From an uncultured Veillonella sp. (GTDB lineage: Bacteria; Bacillota; Negativicutes; Veillonellales; Veillonellaceae), in contig NZ_UQYC01000021.1 of NCBI RefSeq assembly GCF_900545205.1, forward strand, positions 1-25,509: a stretch of 25,509 bases of DNA. The letters are read 5' to 3'. Below, piece by piece: positions 1 through 6,635 of this stretch; within the stretch, counting starts at the first letter, position 1; every line of letters starts with the position of its first letter. A program made the position numbers and the translations under genes. Under the pieces are notes generated by a model, which saw nothing but the letters and a program-made list of their open reading frames with translations, had not been told where the DNA came from and ran no database searches.

Positions 1-55
<55 letters not shown>

Positions 56-59
56 ACGT

Positions 60-89
60 AAGCGGTTATCTTTGGATGACCGCTTTTTT
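60..89 (+). terminator. Intrinsic terminator after tRNA-Val
   Basis: Stem AAGCGGTTATC (60-70) pairs with GATGACCGCTT (75-85) around a TTTG loop, and the run continues as T to 89. It starts 4 nt after the tRNA CCA end, so it closes the tRNA transcript. Confidence 0.9.
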
Positions 90-111
90 GTTATAGTAAA
101 CAAGATATATT

Positions 112-201
112 TATAGGTAAAGGAATAGCTATTTATTTAAGGTCATAGTTATAGGAAAATAGTTACCTATATAAAACAATAGTAATAGGACAATAGTAAT
201 A
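112..201. repeat. AT-rich short repeats and inverted repeat
   Basis: The stretch between the tRNA terminator and the ynfA terminator has no gene. It holds a perfect 9-bp inverted repeat, TATAGGTAA (112-120) against TTACCTATA (163-171). It also has a direct repeat CAATAGTAATA at 177-187 and 191-201 (14-nt period), and looser ATAG-rich copies between them. It may be simple-sequence drift in AT-rich DNA; no function is claimed. Confidence 0.5.
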
Positions 202-233
202 AAAATAAGAGTACAACTGTAGTGGTTGTACTC
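198..233 (-). terminator. Terminator of the ynfA-like gene (possibly bidirectional)
   Basis: A perfect 9-bp stem GAGTACAAC (209-217) / GTTGTACTC (225-233) has a 7-nt loop. Read on the minus strand it is followed by a T-rich tail (TTATTTTTATT, from 208 down to 198), 56 nt past the ynfA-like stop codon. On the plus strand only three T follow, so the minus-strand use is more likely. Confidence 0.75.
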
Positions 234-288
234 TTTGCACTTTATGTAGTTATTGTTGTTCTTTATGTAGTAGTTGGATTCTTAGTAT

Positions 289-612
289 TTAACGCGGTGC
301 GTACATGATGATATAAACGCCCACAAGACATACGAGACCACCGATGATATCATATGTGTCTGGTCGTAAACCATCGATGAGCCAACCCCATAGGATGGAG
401 AGGGCGATAAATACGCCACCATAGGCTGCGTAAACTTTACCAAAGCTTGCTTCCGGTTGGAAGGTAGGGATGATGCCGTATAAAAATAGGATGATCGCAC
501 CAGCCAGTAAATAGATAGGACTTTTATCGTCGCGCATATATAGCCATACGAGATAACCGCCGCCAATTTCAGCTAAACCAGCCAATATAAAGAAGAAAAT
601 AGATAAGAGCAT
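289..612 (-). CDS. YnfA/UPF0060 family small membrane protein
   Basis: This 107-residue, almost wholly hydrophobic protein has about four membrane segments. It carries the UPF0060 (YnfA) hallmarks: LAEIGGGYLVW near residues 13-23, PEASFGKVYAAYGGV near 53-67 and a C-terminal end of the MYAPR type. Length matches the family (about 107-110). YnfA proteins resemble small multidrug resistance (SMR) transporters and some have been linked to efflux, but the substrate here cannot be read from sequence. The start is supported by a GAGGT ribosome binding site 7 nt upstream. It is a single gene with its own promoter (648-676) and terminator, on the same strand as the LysR-type gene upstream but separated from it by that gene's terminator. 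Confidence 0.92.
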   Translation of the reverse strand: MLLSIFFFILAGLAEIGGGYLVWLYMRDDKSPIYLLAGAIILFLYGIIPTFQPEASFGKVYAAYGGVFIALSILWGWLIDGLRPDTYDIIGGLVCLVGVYIIMYAPR

Positions 613-647
613 AATAACCTCACAATATTAATTGAAATCTATTCTCT

Positions 648-676
648 ATTTTACAACTTGTTGCGGTAGAGGGCAA
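648..676 (-). promoter_or_regulatory. Promoter of the ynfA-like gene
   Basis: On the minus strand TTGCCC (676-671) and TAAAAT (653-648) are separated by 17 nt, and the ATG is at 612. The -35 box lies directly against the T tail of the LysR gene's terminator, so the two units are separated with no spare sequence. Confidence 0.6.
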
Positions 677-712
677 TAAAAAAGCCTGTACACGTATTTG
701 TGTACAGGCTTT
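675..712 (-). terminator. Terminator of the LysR-type regulator gene
   Basis: A perfect 13-bp stem AAAGCCTGTACAC (681-693) / GTGTACAGGCTTT (700-712) has a 6-nt loop. On the minus strand it is followed by TTTATT, giving with the stem end a run of six T. It begins 9 nt after the regulator's stop codon. Confidence 0.92.
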
Positions 713-721
713 GGTTCGTTC

Positions 722-1621
722 TTATAAACGTGCTGGTGATTCGCTATGCACATAATCCATAAAGGTATGCATTGTTTCGGATTTAGAGTTATTCTTCTTG
801 AATGCGAAGCACACTTGTAGTTTAAATGGTTTTTCTAAAGGTATGAAGCCATCATTGATATTTAAAGAATTTAAGATTTGGCGTGCTACGATGCAGCCAG
901 ATTTATTTTTTTTGCAGTAGTCGATCATTGTATATGGGTTGGATAAACGGCTACCTCTAATATGTAGGTTTTGTTGGCCGTTACCTACATAGTTTTTCAA
1001 TGTGCGATACATAAAGTACTTAGGTGGATACATAAGCAACGGTTGTTGTTGAATTGCTTTCAAGCTAGCAACTTCCATATTATCGATAATGTTTGGTGCA
1101 TAGTATACGAATTCGTCCTCGCGAAGGGCTGTAGATTCATATGCTGACATATCCTTGTTATTTGGTAAGTAGAGGAGGGCAATGTCGATACGATTTTCGC
1201 GTAAGTCGAGCATCAACTCTTCTTCTTCCATGTCATAAATGCTGACAGAGAACTCAGGGTGATTTTGGAAGAAGTGGGATACATATCCGTTAAGACGAAT
1301 GTCCCCTAAACTACGCAATACACCAATATTTAAGATTGGACGTTCTACCTTGCTGGCTAAACGAATCGATTGAATAGCACGTTCCAATGTGTCGAGAACT
1401 TGTTCTGCTTCTGGTAGGAATAATTCACCTTCTGGTGTCAAACGGCTACCTCGTGTAGAGCGGGAAATTAATTTCACACCAACTAGACGCTCTAATTTTT
1501 TCATTTGAGCGCTGAAAGCTGATTGTGTAATGTTCATAGATTGTGCAGCTAATGTAAAGCTTCCTGTTTTATTATAGGTAATAAAACTTTGTAGCTCTTG
1601 CATTGTAGGTAACTCTTTCAT
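722..1621 (-). CDS. LysR-family transcriptional regulator
   Basis: This 299-residue protein has the full LysR layout. An N-terminal winged helix-turn-helix covers about residues 7-66 (MQELQSFITYNKTGSFTLAA, then ITQSAFSAQMKKLERLVGVKL, ending in TRGSRLTPEG). A linker helix and a periplasmic-binding-protein-like effector domain follow, from about residue 90 to the end. The start at 1621 has a strong GGGGGA ribosome binding site 5-6 nt upstream; the internal Met7 has none. It is a single-gene unit. The divergent neighbour is rpsD, an unlikely target, so the usual trick of guessing the target from the divergent gene does not help. Effector and regulon are unknown; it could control the ynfA-like gene downstream (weak inference). 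Confidence 0.95.
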   Translation of the reverse strand: MKELPTMQELQSFITYNKTGSFTLAAQSMNITQSAFSAQMKKLERLVGVKLISRSTRGSRLTPEGELFLPEAEQVLDTLERAIQSIRLASKVERPILNIGVLRSLGDIRLNGYVSHFFQNHPEFSVSIYDMEEEELMLDLRENRIDIALLYLPNNKDMSAYESTALREDEFVYYAPNIIDNMEVASLKAIQQQPLLMYPPKYFMYRTLKNYVGNGQQNLHIRGSRLSNPYTMIDYCKKNKSGCIVARQILNSLNINDGFIPLEKPFKLQVCFAFKKNNSKSETMHTFMDYVHSESPARL

Positions 1622-1679
1622 AGTATTCCCCCAATATTGACATAAAACTCCAATGATACCTATTACCTTTCTTACTAAT

Positions 1680-1708
1680 ATTGTAGCATACTATAATTGT
1701 TTTTTCAT
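1680..1708 (-). promoter_or_regulatory. Candidate promoter of the LysR-type gene
   Basis: On the minus strand an extended -10 TGC-TACAAT (TACAAT at 1685-1680) has ATGAAA 17 nt upstream (1708-1703). The extended TG compensates a poor -35. The rest of 1622-1918, between the two divergent genes, is AT-rich and holds only this and the rpsD promoter. Confidence 0.45.
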
Positions 1709-1830
1709 CTAAATCTATAAAATATGATGAAGCATGCGCAATCGATATAGTGAGCAATATTATCGTAAAAAATAGTGATAAATTAATGCGATTATGCACT
1801 TATTTCAATGACTTTCACCATTATCAATAA

Positions 1831-1859
1831 TTGACATAAGTAAATGAAAATGATATTAT
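1831..1859 (+). promoter_or_regulatory. rpsD promoter
   Basis: Consensus TTGACA (1831-1836), 17-nt spacer, TATTAT (1854-1859), with TG one base before the -10 (1851-1852). Transcription should start near 1866, giving a leader of about 50 nt. The strength fits a ribosomal protein gene. Confidence 0.88.
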
Positions 1860-1918
1860 ACATGGGTACCATTATGTGTAGGTACAGGTTTATATTAATC
1901 TTATGAGGTGATAATCAC

Positions 1919-2506
1919 ATGGCAACGAGAAGAGAGGCTCGATTCAAACTTTGTCGTCGCTTTGGTGTGAACGTATTCGGTCACGCAAAAGCCTTGAATC
2001 GCGTCAAAAAAGACCAACGTCAGAAAAAAATGTCTGAGTATGGCACACAATTATTAGAAAAACAAAAAGTTAAAGCTTACTATAACTTGCTAGAACGCCA
2101 GTTCGTACGCTATTATGATAAAGCGAAAAAAATGCAAGGTGTTACAGGTCAAAACATGTTGATCCTTTTGGAACAACGTCTTGATAACCTTGTATATCGC
2201 ATCGGCTTCGGTAACTCCATTCGTCAAGCTCGTCAAATGGTAAACCATGGCCACATCTTGGTAAACGGTCGTCGCGTAGACATTCCTTCCTTCTCCTGCA
2301 AACCAGGCGATGTAATCGAATTGCGCGAAGCATCTCGTGACAACGAAATGTTCAAAACTAACTTCCAAGAACTTCGTTCTTTCGAACTTCCTTACATTGA
2401 AAAAGACTTGGAAGGCTTCAAAGCTACATTCACTCGTCTTCCTCAACGTGAAGAACTTCCTATCGAAGTTAACGAAACACTTATCGTCGAATTGTACTCC
2501 AAATAA
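1919..2506 (+). CDS. rpsD: 30S ribosomal protein S4
   Basis: S4 is a primary 16S rRNA binder that nucleates assembly of the small-subunit body. The 195-residue protein has an N-terminal helical part (MSEYGTQLLEKQKVK, 38-52; LLERQFVRYYDKA, 57-69). The S4 RNA-binding domain covers about residues 84-146 (RLDNLVYRIGF, RQARQMVNHGHILVNGRRVD), and the end is the family's NETLIVELYSK. The N-terminus is short: instead of the zinc-binding four-cysteine pattern of C+ S4 proteins it has one Cys (C12), so this is the zinc-free (C-) form. The GAGGTGAT ribosome binding site fits the start. It stands alone between its own promoter and terminator, as rpsD does in Bacillus, rather than in the alpha operon. A second, zinc-binding S4 elsewhere in the genome is possible (inference). 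Confidence 0.97.
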   Translation: MATRREARFKLCRRFGVNVFGHAKALNRVKKDQRQKKMSEYGTQLLEKQKVKAYYNLLERQFVRYYDKAKKMQGVTGQNMLILLEQRLDNLVYRIGFGNSIRQARQMVNHGHILVNGRRVDIPSFSCKPGDVIELREASRDNEMFKTNFQELRSFELPYIEKDLEGFKATFTRLPQREELPIEVNETLIVELYSK

Positions 2507-2520
2507 TTTGGCGCTTATGG

Positions 2521-2552
2521 GAAAACCACTCAGAATTGGGTGGTTTTTCTTT
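2521..2552 (+). terminator. rpsD terminator
   Basis: Stem GAAAACCACTC (2521-2531) / GGGTGGTTTTT (2538-2548) with a 6-nt loop, tail TTTTTCTTT. It begins 15 nt after the rpsD stop. Confidence 0.9.
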
Positions 2553-2595
2553 ATGACATGTCACTGTTAATGGGCTATAACGGTGCAAAAAACAA

Positions 2596-2624
2596 TTGAC
2601 ATAGAACACCAAAATCTGTATACT
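2596..2624 (+). promoter_or_regulatory. rplM-rpsI promoter
   Basis: Perfect TTGACA (2596-2601), 17-nt spacer, TATACT (2619-2624). The expected start near 2631 leaves a 90-nt leader before the rplM ATG. Confidence 0.9.
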
Positions 2625-2634
2625 ATTTTGAGTA

Positions 2635-2679
2635 AGCTTTAGTCGTGTTTCCATTAGCCCCGGAAGCAAAGGACAAGCT
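2635..2679 (+). promoter_or_regulatory. Structured rplM leader, candidate L13 autoregulatory element
   Basis: The leader folds as an interrupted stem. Outer AGCTT (2635-2639) pairs with AAGCT (2675-2679), middle GTC (2642-2644) with GAC (2672-2674), and inner TGTTTCC (2646-2652) with GGAAGCA (2662-2668) around loop ATTAGCCCC. The asymmetric internal loop before the terminal stem recalls ribosomal-protein leaders. An L13 leader is known upstream of rplM-rpsI in Bacilli. Whether this one matches that family has not been tested. Confidence 0.5.
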
Positions 2680-2720
2680 GATTTTGGTAGAATTATGACG
2701 TTATTAGGAGGATATGCAGC

Positions 2721-3161
2721 ATGAAAACTACATTTATGGCCAATCCGAACACAATCGAACGGAAATGGTATGTTGTTGACGCTGAAGGTAAAACTTTAGG
2801 ACGCCTTGCTGCCGAAGTTGCAAAAGTTCTTCGGGGCAAAAATAAACCAACTTTCACACCACACGTAGACACTGGTGACCATGTGATCGTTGTAAACGCA
2901 GAAAAAATTCGCGTAACTGGTAAAAAATTGGAACAAAAGGAATACTTCCGTCACTCTGGTTACCCAGGTGGTTCCCGTTTCACTAAATTGTCCATGATGC
3001 TTGAAAAACAACCTGAACGTGTTGTTGAAATGGCAGTTCGTGGTATGCTTCCAAAAAATAAATTGGGTGCACAACAATACCGTAAATTAAACGTATACGC
3101 TGGTCCTGAGCATCCACATGCAGCTCAAAAACCAGAAGTATTAGAAATTTCCGTACGATAA
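2721..3161 (+). CDS. rplM: 50S ribosomal protein L13
   Basis: L13 is an early-assembling 23S rRNA-binding protein. The 146-residue length is typical. Family landmarks are the start MKTTFMANP, ERKWYVVDAEGKTLGRLA near residues 13-30, TFTPHVDTGDHVIVVNAEKI near 44-63, the HSGYPGG segment near 78-84 and the C-terminal LNVYAGPEHPHAAQKPE. An AGGAGG ribosome binding site at 2707-2712 supports the start. It is the first gene of the usual rplM-rpsI pair, with 20 nt before rpsI, behind a strong promoter and a structured leader that may allow feedback by L13 or S9. Confidence 0.98.
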   Translation: MKTTFMANPNTIERKWYVVDAEGKTLGRLAAEVAKVLRGKNKPTFTPHVDTGDHVIVVNAEKIRVTGKKLEQKEYFRHSGYPGGSRFTKLSMMLEKQPERVVEMAVRGMLPKNKLGAQQYRKLNVYAGPEHPHAAQKPEVLEISVR

Positions 3162-3181
3162 TCTAGAGGGAGGAACATATA

Positions 3182-3574
3182 ATGGCAGTAGCACAATATT
3201 ACGGCACTGGTCGTAGAAAATCTTCCGTTGCTAGAGTTCGTCTGGTACCGGGCACAGGTAAAATCACTGTTAACAAACGTGAACTTAATGAATATTTCGG
3301 TCGCCAAACTTTGGAATTGATCGTAAAACAACCTTTGAACTTGACTAACACAGTTGAACAATACGATGTAATCGCAACTGTAGCTGGTGGCGGTCCTTCT
3401 GGTCAAGCTGGTGCAATTCGTCACGGTATCTCCCGTGCGTTATTGGACGTAGATGGCGAACTTCGTCAATCTTTGAAAAAAGCTGGCTTCTTGACTCGTG
3501 ACCCACGTATGAAAGAACGTAAAAAATACGGTCTTAAAAAAGCCCGCAAAGCAAGCCAATTCTCCAAACGTTAA
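3182..3574 (+). CDS. rpsI: 30S ribosomal protein S9
   Basis: S9 sits in the head of the small subunit, and its C-terminal tail reaches the P-site tRNA. The 130-residue protein shows YYGTGRRKSSVARVRL at the start, INKRELNEYF-type residues near 30-40, GGGPSGQAGAIRHGISRAL near 68-86 and the basic tail ending KASQFSKR, which is intact to the final Lys-Arg. A GGGAGG ribosome binding site precedes the ATG. It is co-transcribed with rplM and closed by a strong terminator. Confidence 0.98.
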   Translation: MAVAQYYGTGRRKSSVARVRLVPGTGKITVNKRELNEYFGRQTLELIVKQPLNLTNTVEQYDVIATVAGGGPSGQAGAIRHGISRALLDVDGELRQSLKKAGFLTRDPRMKERKKYGLKKARKASQFSKR

Positions 3575-3594
3575 TATTTGGAAAACAGGTTATT

Positions 3595-3627
3595 ACACCT
3601 GCAGACATTGTCTGCAGGTGTTTTTTT
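3595..3627 (+). terminator. rplM-rpsI terminator
   Basis: A perfect 12-bp stem ACACCTGCAGAC (3595-3606) / GTCTGCAGGTGT (3610-3621) with a 3-nt loop, followed by seven T (3621-3627). Confidence 0.95.
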
Positions 3628-3677
3628 ATACTATGATTAATATAATATTGTCGTTAGAGTGGAAATTTATTTTTACG

Positions 3678-3706
3678 TTTACATCTATATTTAATTCCCC
3701 TATAAT
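3678..3706 (+). promoter_or_regulatory. Promoter of the crotonase-family gene
   Basis: TTTACA (3678-3683), 17-nt spacer, perfect TATAAT (3701-3706). A second TATAAT at 3712-3717 lies just downstream without a clear -35. Confidence 0.8.
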
Positions 3707-3761
3707 AGAAGTATAATAATCGAATTTTTTCGAAAAGGTATTTTCATATAGGAGAACTCAT

Positions 3762-4553
3762 ATGATTTATAATACAATTCAGTACGTAGTGGACAACGGC
3801 ATTGGTACGTTGACATTCAATCGTCCTGCAGTGGCGAATGGTTTTAACATCGAAATGTGCAAGGAGATCCTTGAGGTTTTAGATAAAGCACACAACGATG
3901 AAAGTGTTCGTGCATTGCTCATCAATGCAGAGGGTAAAGTATTCTCTGCTGGTGGCGACTTAACAGAAATGGAACGCGCTGTAAATGATGGCGATACAGA
4001 GTCTTTGTTTGAAATTGTTGAGCTGGTAGCTCAAATTTCTATGGCTATGAAACGCTTACCTAAACCTGTTATCATGAGCCTTCAAGGCGCTGCAGCAGGT
4101 GCGGCATTCAATATGGCGTTAGCTGCAGACTTTGTGGTAGCAGCCAATAATGTACGCTTCATTCAAGCATTCGTGAACGTAGGTCTTGCTCCAGATGCAG
4201 GTGGTTTGTTCTTGTTGACTCGATCCATTGGCATGAACCGTGCTATGCATATCGTTATGACTGGTGAAGCCGTATCTGCTGAAAAAGGTAAAGAACTTGG
4301 CTTTGTATATAAAGTTTGTGAATTAGAAGATCTAGAAACTGCTACAAGACGTCTTGTAGAGAAATTAGCAAAAGGTCCTGCACAATCTTACCGCGTTATG
4401 AAAGAAATGATGTGGAATAGCTTCTTATCTGGCTGGGAAGAGTACAAGAAGTTTGAAGTAGAAAATCAATGCTCCTTAGGTCTTTCTGAAGACTTTAAGG
4501 AAGGCGTACGCGCATTCACTGAACGTCGTCGCCCTAAATTTGGTCAAAAATAA
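3762..4553 (+). CDS. Enoyl-CoA hydratase/isomerase (crotonase) family protein
   Basis: This 263-residue protein has the crotonase fold, a normal length for the family. Both oxyanion-hole segments are present: FSAGGDL (61-67) and GAAAGAAF (109-116). The next active-site stretch reads GLAPDAGG (141-148). It carries an Asp (D145) where PaaG-type isomerases have one and lacks the Glu pair of classic crotonases, so isomerisation of a double bond or ring is at least as likely as hydration. The C-terminal trimerisation helices run to residue 263. AGGAG before the ATG supports the start. It is transcribed alone, from a good promoter to a strong terminator, so there is no pathway partner next to it and the acyl-CoA substrate cannot be named. 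Confidence 0.9.
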   Translation: MIYNTIQYVVDNGIGTLTFNRPAVANGFNIEMCKEILEVLDKAHNDESVRALLINAEGKVFSAGGDLTEMERAVNDGDTESLFEIVELVAQISMAMKRLPKPVIMSLQGAAAGAAFNMALAADFVVAANNVRFIQAFVNVGLAPDAGGLFLLTRSIGMNRAMHIVMTGEAVSAEKGKELGFVYKVCELEDLETATRRLVEKLAKGPAQSYRVMKEMMWNSFLSGWEEYKKFEVENQCSLGLSEDFKEGVRAFTERRRPKFGQK

Positions 4554-4617
4554 TAATTATTCTCTTGTAATTCTTTGGAATATCATGTATTTTATAAGCA
4601 GTTACTAATATAATTCG

Positions 4618-4656
4618 AACCGGTGTGGCTCTATATATTGAGTTACATCGGTTTTT
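4618..4656 (+). terminator. Terminator of the crotonase-family gene
   Basis: A 14-bp stem, 4618-4631 against 4640-4653 (core AACCG/CGGTT and CTC/GAG, three or four G-U pairs), with an 8-nt AT loop and a TTTTT tail. Confidence 0.88.
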
Positions 4657-4677
4657 GCTTTTATTATGAAGTAAAAG

Positions 4678-4686
4678 TGATATAAT
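4678..4686 (+). promoter_or_regulatory. Extended -10 promoter of pgl-tatA
   Basis: TGA-TATAAT (TG at 4678-4679, TATAAT at 4681-4686) without a convincing -35 box. A second TATAAT sits at 4695-4700. The pgl ATG is at 4723 with AGGAGG at 4707-4712. Confidence 0.5.
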
Positions 4687-4722
4687 AGTACTATTATAAT
4701 AGTTTTAGGAGGTCATTATTAC

Positions 4723-5478
4723 ATGGCTCAAGATACAATTAAATGTTATGACAGTCCTAGTGATGTGGTCCAAGCCTTGGCAGAGGACTTTATTGCTTTC
4801 ACCAATGATGAAATTAGTCGTACAGAAACGTGCGTTGTTGGTATTACTGGGGGCACTGTCGTAAATGGTTTGTTAGAATTACTTAACTCACCTGAATATA
4901 TTGAGCGCCTCAATTGGGAACGCATATTCTTCTTGTGGACTGATGAACGTTTCCTACCGCAATCGAATGAGGATAATTACTTTAATCGCGTAAAACCTCA
5001 TTTGCTATGTAAGGCAAAGGGGGCTGCTCACTTCTTGCCAATCAATACGGATTCTAAAACCGTATTAGAAGCGGCTGAAGAATATGAAAAAGAGGTTCGC
5101 AATGTCCTCAAGGCGTGTAAGAAATCTGGTCTCGATTTGGCTTTGCTAGATCTAGGCGAAGATGGCCATACAGCAGGATTATTTGCAGGCTCTCACGCGC
5201 TTCGCGTGGCCGATCAAGATGTGGTTGCCGTCGAGGATGGCAAGGTATGGGAACGTATTTCCATGACATTCTCATTCTTGGCTAAATCCGATGCCGTTTG
5301 GTTTACTGTAACTGGTGAAAGTAAGCGAACTGCATTGACAAAGGTATTGTACCAACGCGAGGATTACGAGGATTTAACGTGGGAAAAACGCATTGGTCGT
5401 ACATTGCCTGGTGCTGTACTTTCACAAGAAGCTATGACCTGGTATGTGGACAAGGCAGCCTATAATGATGTACACTAA
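4723..5478 (+). CDS. pgl: 6-phosphogluconolactonase
   Basis: Pgl hydrolyses 6-phosphoglucono-1,5-lactone to 6-phosphogluconate in the oxidative pentose phosphate pathway, in the cytoplasm. The 251-residue protein belongs to the NagB/RpiA/CoA-transferase-like lactonase family (DevB type). It shows GITGGT (40-45) in the phosphate-binding loop, WTDERFLP (72-79) with DNYF after it, and LLDLGEDGHTAGLF (141-154) with the usual catalytic-site His. An AGGAGG ribosome binding site fits the ATG. It heads a unit with tatA (36 nt on) and an HMA protein. No zwf or gnd lies nearby, so its pathway partners are elsewhere. Confidence 0.95.
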   Translation: MAQDTIKCYDSPSDVVQALAEDFIAFTNDEISRTETCVVGITGGTVVNGLLELLNSPEYIERLNWERIFFLWTDERFLPQSNEDNYFNRVKPHLLCKAKGAAHFLPINTDSKTVLEAAEEYEKEVRNVLKACKKSGLDLALLDLGEDGHTAGLFAGSHALRVADQDVVAVEDGKVWERISMTFSFLAKSDAVWFTVTGESKRTALTKVLYQREDYEDLTWEKRIGRTLPGAVLSQEAMTWYVDKAAYNDVH

Positions 5479-5514
5479 AAGGTGTAAATTTTAGTAAATA
5501 TAAAGGAGATACAT

Positions 5515-5757
5515 ATGGGATCTATAGGAACACCTGAATTAATAGTTATATTAGTGATCGCTCTAGTTATCTTCGGACCTGGTAAATTGCCTGAAGTAGG
5601 TAAAGCTATTGGTAAGGGCATCAATGAATTTAAAGATGCTATTTCCGGCCCTAAAAAAGCTGTTGATGAAACGAAAGAAGCCGTTAAAAAAGCGACTACT
5701 ATCGACGTGACAGCAGGGGCAAAAAACGACGATAAACATAAAGAAGCTAACGATTAA
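5515..5757 (+). CDS. tatA: Sec-independent translocase subunit TatA
   Basis: TatA multimers form the passage for folded proteins in the twin-arginine system. The 80-residue protein is typical. A membrane helix covers about residues 7-20 (PELIVILVIALVIF). The diagnostic FGPGKLPEVG hinge (20-29) follows, then an amphipathic helix (KAIGKGINEFKDAI) and a charged, Lys/Asp/Glu-rich cytoplasmic tail. AAGGAGAT precedes the ATG at a good distance. It lies 36 nt after pgl and 14 nt before the HMA gene, so all three are likely one transcript. No tatC is present in the window. Confidence 0.95.
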   Translation: MGSIGTPELIVILVIALVIFGPGKLPEVGKAIGKGINEFKDAISGPKKAVDETKEAVKKATTIDVTAGAKNDDKHKEAND

Positions 5758-5771
5758 TAGGAGGTATCACT

Positions 5772-6080
5772 ATGTGCAAAGATTGTGGTTGTGGTGAAGA
5801 TAATGGCGTTGTAACAAAGGTATTTACTGTACCTGGTATGATGTGCAACAACTGTAAAGAAACTGTTGAAGGTGCATCCCTTGGTTTACCTGGTGTTTTG
5901 AGCGCAGAGGTAAATTTGCCAGAGAAAACAGCGACTGTTTCTTTTGATCCAGCAAAAGCATCTGTTGAAGTTATTACAAAAGCTATTGAACGTACAGGCT
6001 TTGAAGTAGAAAGCGTTACAGATGGTGTACAAAAACATAGTCATGGTTTACTAGGAACATTGAAACGTTTCTTCAAATAA
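5772..6080 (+). CDS. Heavy-metal-associated (HMA) domain protein, CopZ-like, with Cys-rich N-terminus
   Basis: This 102-residue protein has a single HMA ferredoxin-like domain, about residues 15-82. Its metal loop is GMMCNNC (22-28), the GMxCxxC pattern that binds Cu(I) or similar soft metals in CopZ-type chaperones. Two parts are unusual. The first eight residues, MCKDCGCG, repeat the CxxCGC pattern known from the high-affinity nickel site at the start of HypB. A C-terminal extension (about 83-102) has a KHSH patch and an amphipathic, basic end. The AGGAGG ribosome binding site supports the Met that keeps the Cys-rich start. It is co-transcribed with tatA and closed by a strong terminator. 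A metal chaperone role is well supported; which metal is not. Confidence 0.88.
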   Translation: MCKDCGCGEDNGVVTKVFTVPGMMCNNCKETVEGASLGLPGVLSAEVNLPEKTATVSFDPAKASVEVITKAIERTGFEVESVTDGVQKHSHGLLGTLKRFFK

Positions 6081-6092
6081 TCGAACCCATAG

Positions 6093-6129
6093 GGCTGTAT
6101 TGAAACACTGTTTCGATGCAGCCTTTTTT
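6093..6129 (+). terminator. Terminator of pgl-tatA-HMA unit
   Basis: A 14-bp stem from 6093-6106 (GGCTGTATTGAAAC) to 6110-6123 (GTTTCGATGCAGCC), two G-U pairs, a 3-nt loop and six T. It lies only 17 nt before the next start codon, leaving no room for a separate promoter behind it. Confidence 0.92.
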
Positions 6130-6146
6130 CATAAAGAGGTAATAAA

Positions 6147-6590
6147 ATGATACGCAAGTTTGATGCTAAAAATTTCAAGTGGGATGGCGTCGATACCTTG
6201 GTATACAAGCAAGATGGTAGCCCTTTTAAAGATGTAACACGTCAAGTTTTATACGATGGGGCCTTTGATATTCCATGCCAATTCCGCTATTTTGAATGCT
6301 TGCCAGGTGGTTACTCCACACTAGAATATCATGAACATACACATATGGTTATGATATTCCGTGGGAAGGGTCAAGTCTTATTAGGCGATGAAATCCATGA
6401 TGTAGAAGCTGGTGATTTTATTGAGATCCCAGGTAAAACGATTCATCAATTCCGGGCTAATAAAGGAGATTATATCGGATTCCTTTGCTTGGTTAACCAA
6501 GATCGGGACAAGGTAAAATTATTAACCCCTGAAGAGATGGATACATTGCGTTCTGATCCAAAGATTAAAGAATTTTTGGAAAGTTGCTAA
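6147..6590 (+). CDS. Cupin-domain protein
   Basis: This 147-residue single-domain cupin shows the metal-binding first motif as GGYSTLEYHEHTH (54-66; His62, His64, His66, Glu60) and the second motif around PGKTIHQFRA with His100. These residues would bind Fe, Mn or Zn in the small barrel. A C-terminal stretch after residue 115 (DRDKVKLLTPEEMD) extends beyond the barrel and is probably helical. GAGGT precedes the ATG. The gene begins 17 nt after a strong terminator with no promoter between, so it is either read through from pgl-tatA-HMA or started from a promoter overlapping the terminator. Enzyme or sensor role unknown. Confidence 0.88.
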   Translation: MIRKFDAKNFKWDGVDTLVYKQDGSPFKDVTRQVLYDGAFDIPCQFRYFECLPGGYSTLEYHEHTHMVMIFRGKGQVLLGDEIHDVEAGDFIEIPGKTIHQFRANKGDYIGFLCLVNQDRDKVKLLTPEEMDTLRSDPKIKEFLESC

Positions 6591-6592
6591 TT

Positions 6593-6632
6593 TATATGGC
6601 GGTTATGTGTGATGACCGCCATATAGTTTTTT
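6593..6632 (+). terminator. Terminator of the cupin gene
   Basis: A 13-bp stem TATATGGCGGTTA (6593-6605) / TGACCGCCATATA (6613-6625) with a 7-nt loop, then TTTTTT. It starts 2 nt after the stop codon. Confidence 0.93.
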
Positions 6633-6635
6633 ATA

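Noticed and set aside
1572..1799. A 75-codon minus-strand frame with a signal-peptide-like start upstream of the LysR-type gene
   Set aside because: It uses GTG with no ribosome binding site, overlaps the LysR start in another frame and runs through the likely promoter; the hydrophobicity reflects AT-rich DNA.
1861..1918. S4 autoregulatory leader upstream of rpsD
   Set aside because: Only a 5-bp GTACC/GGTAC pairing is present in a 50-nt leader, too little to call.
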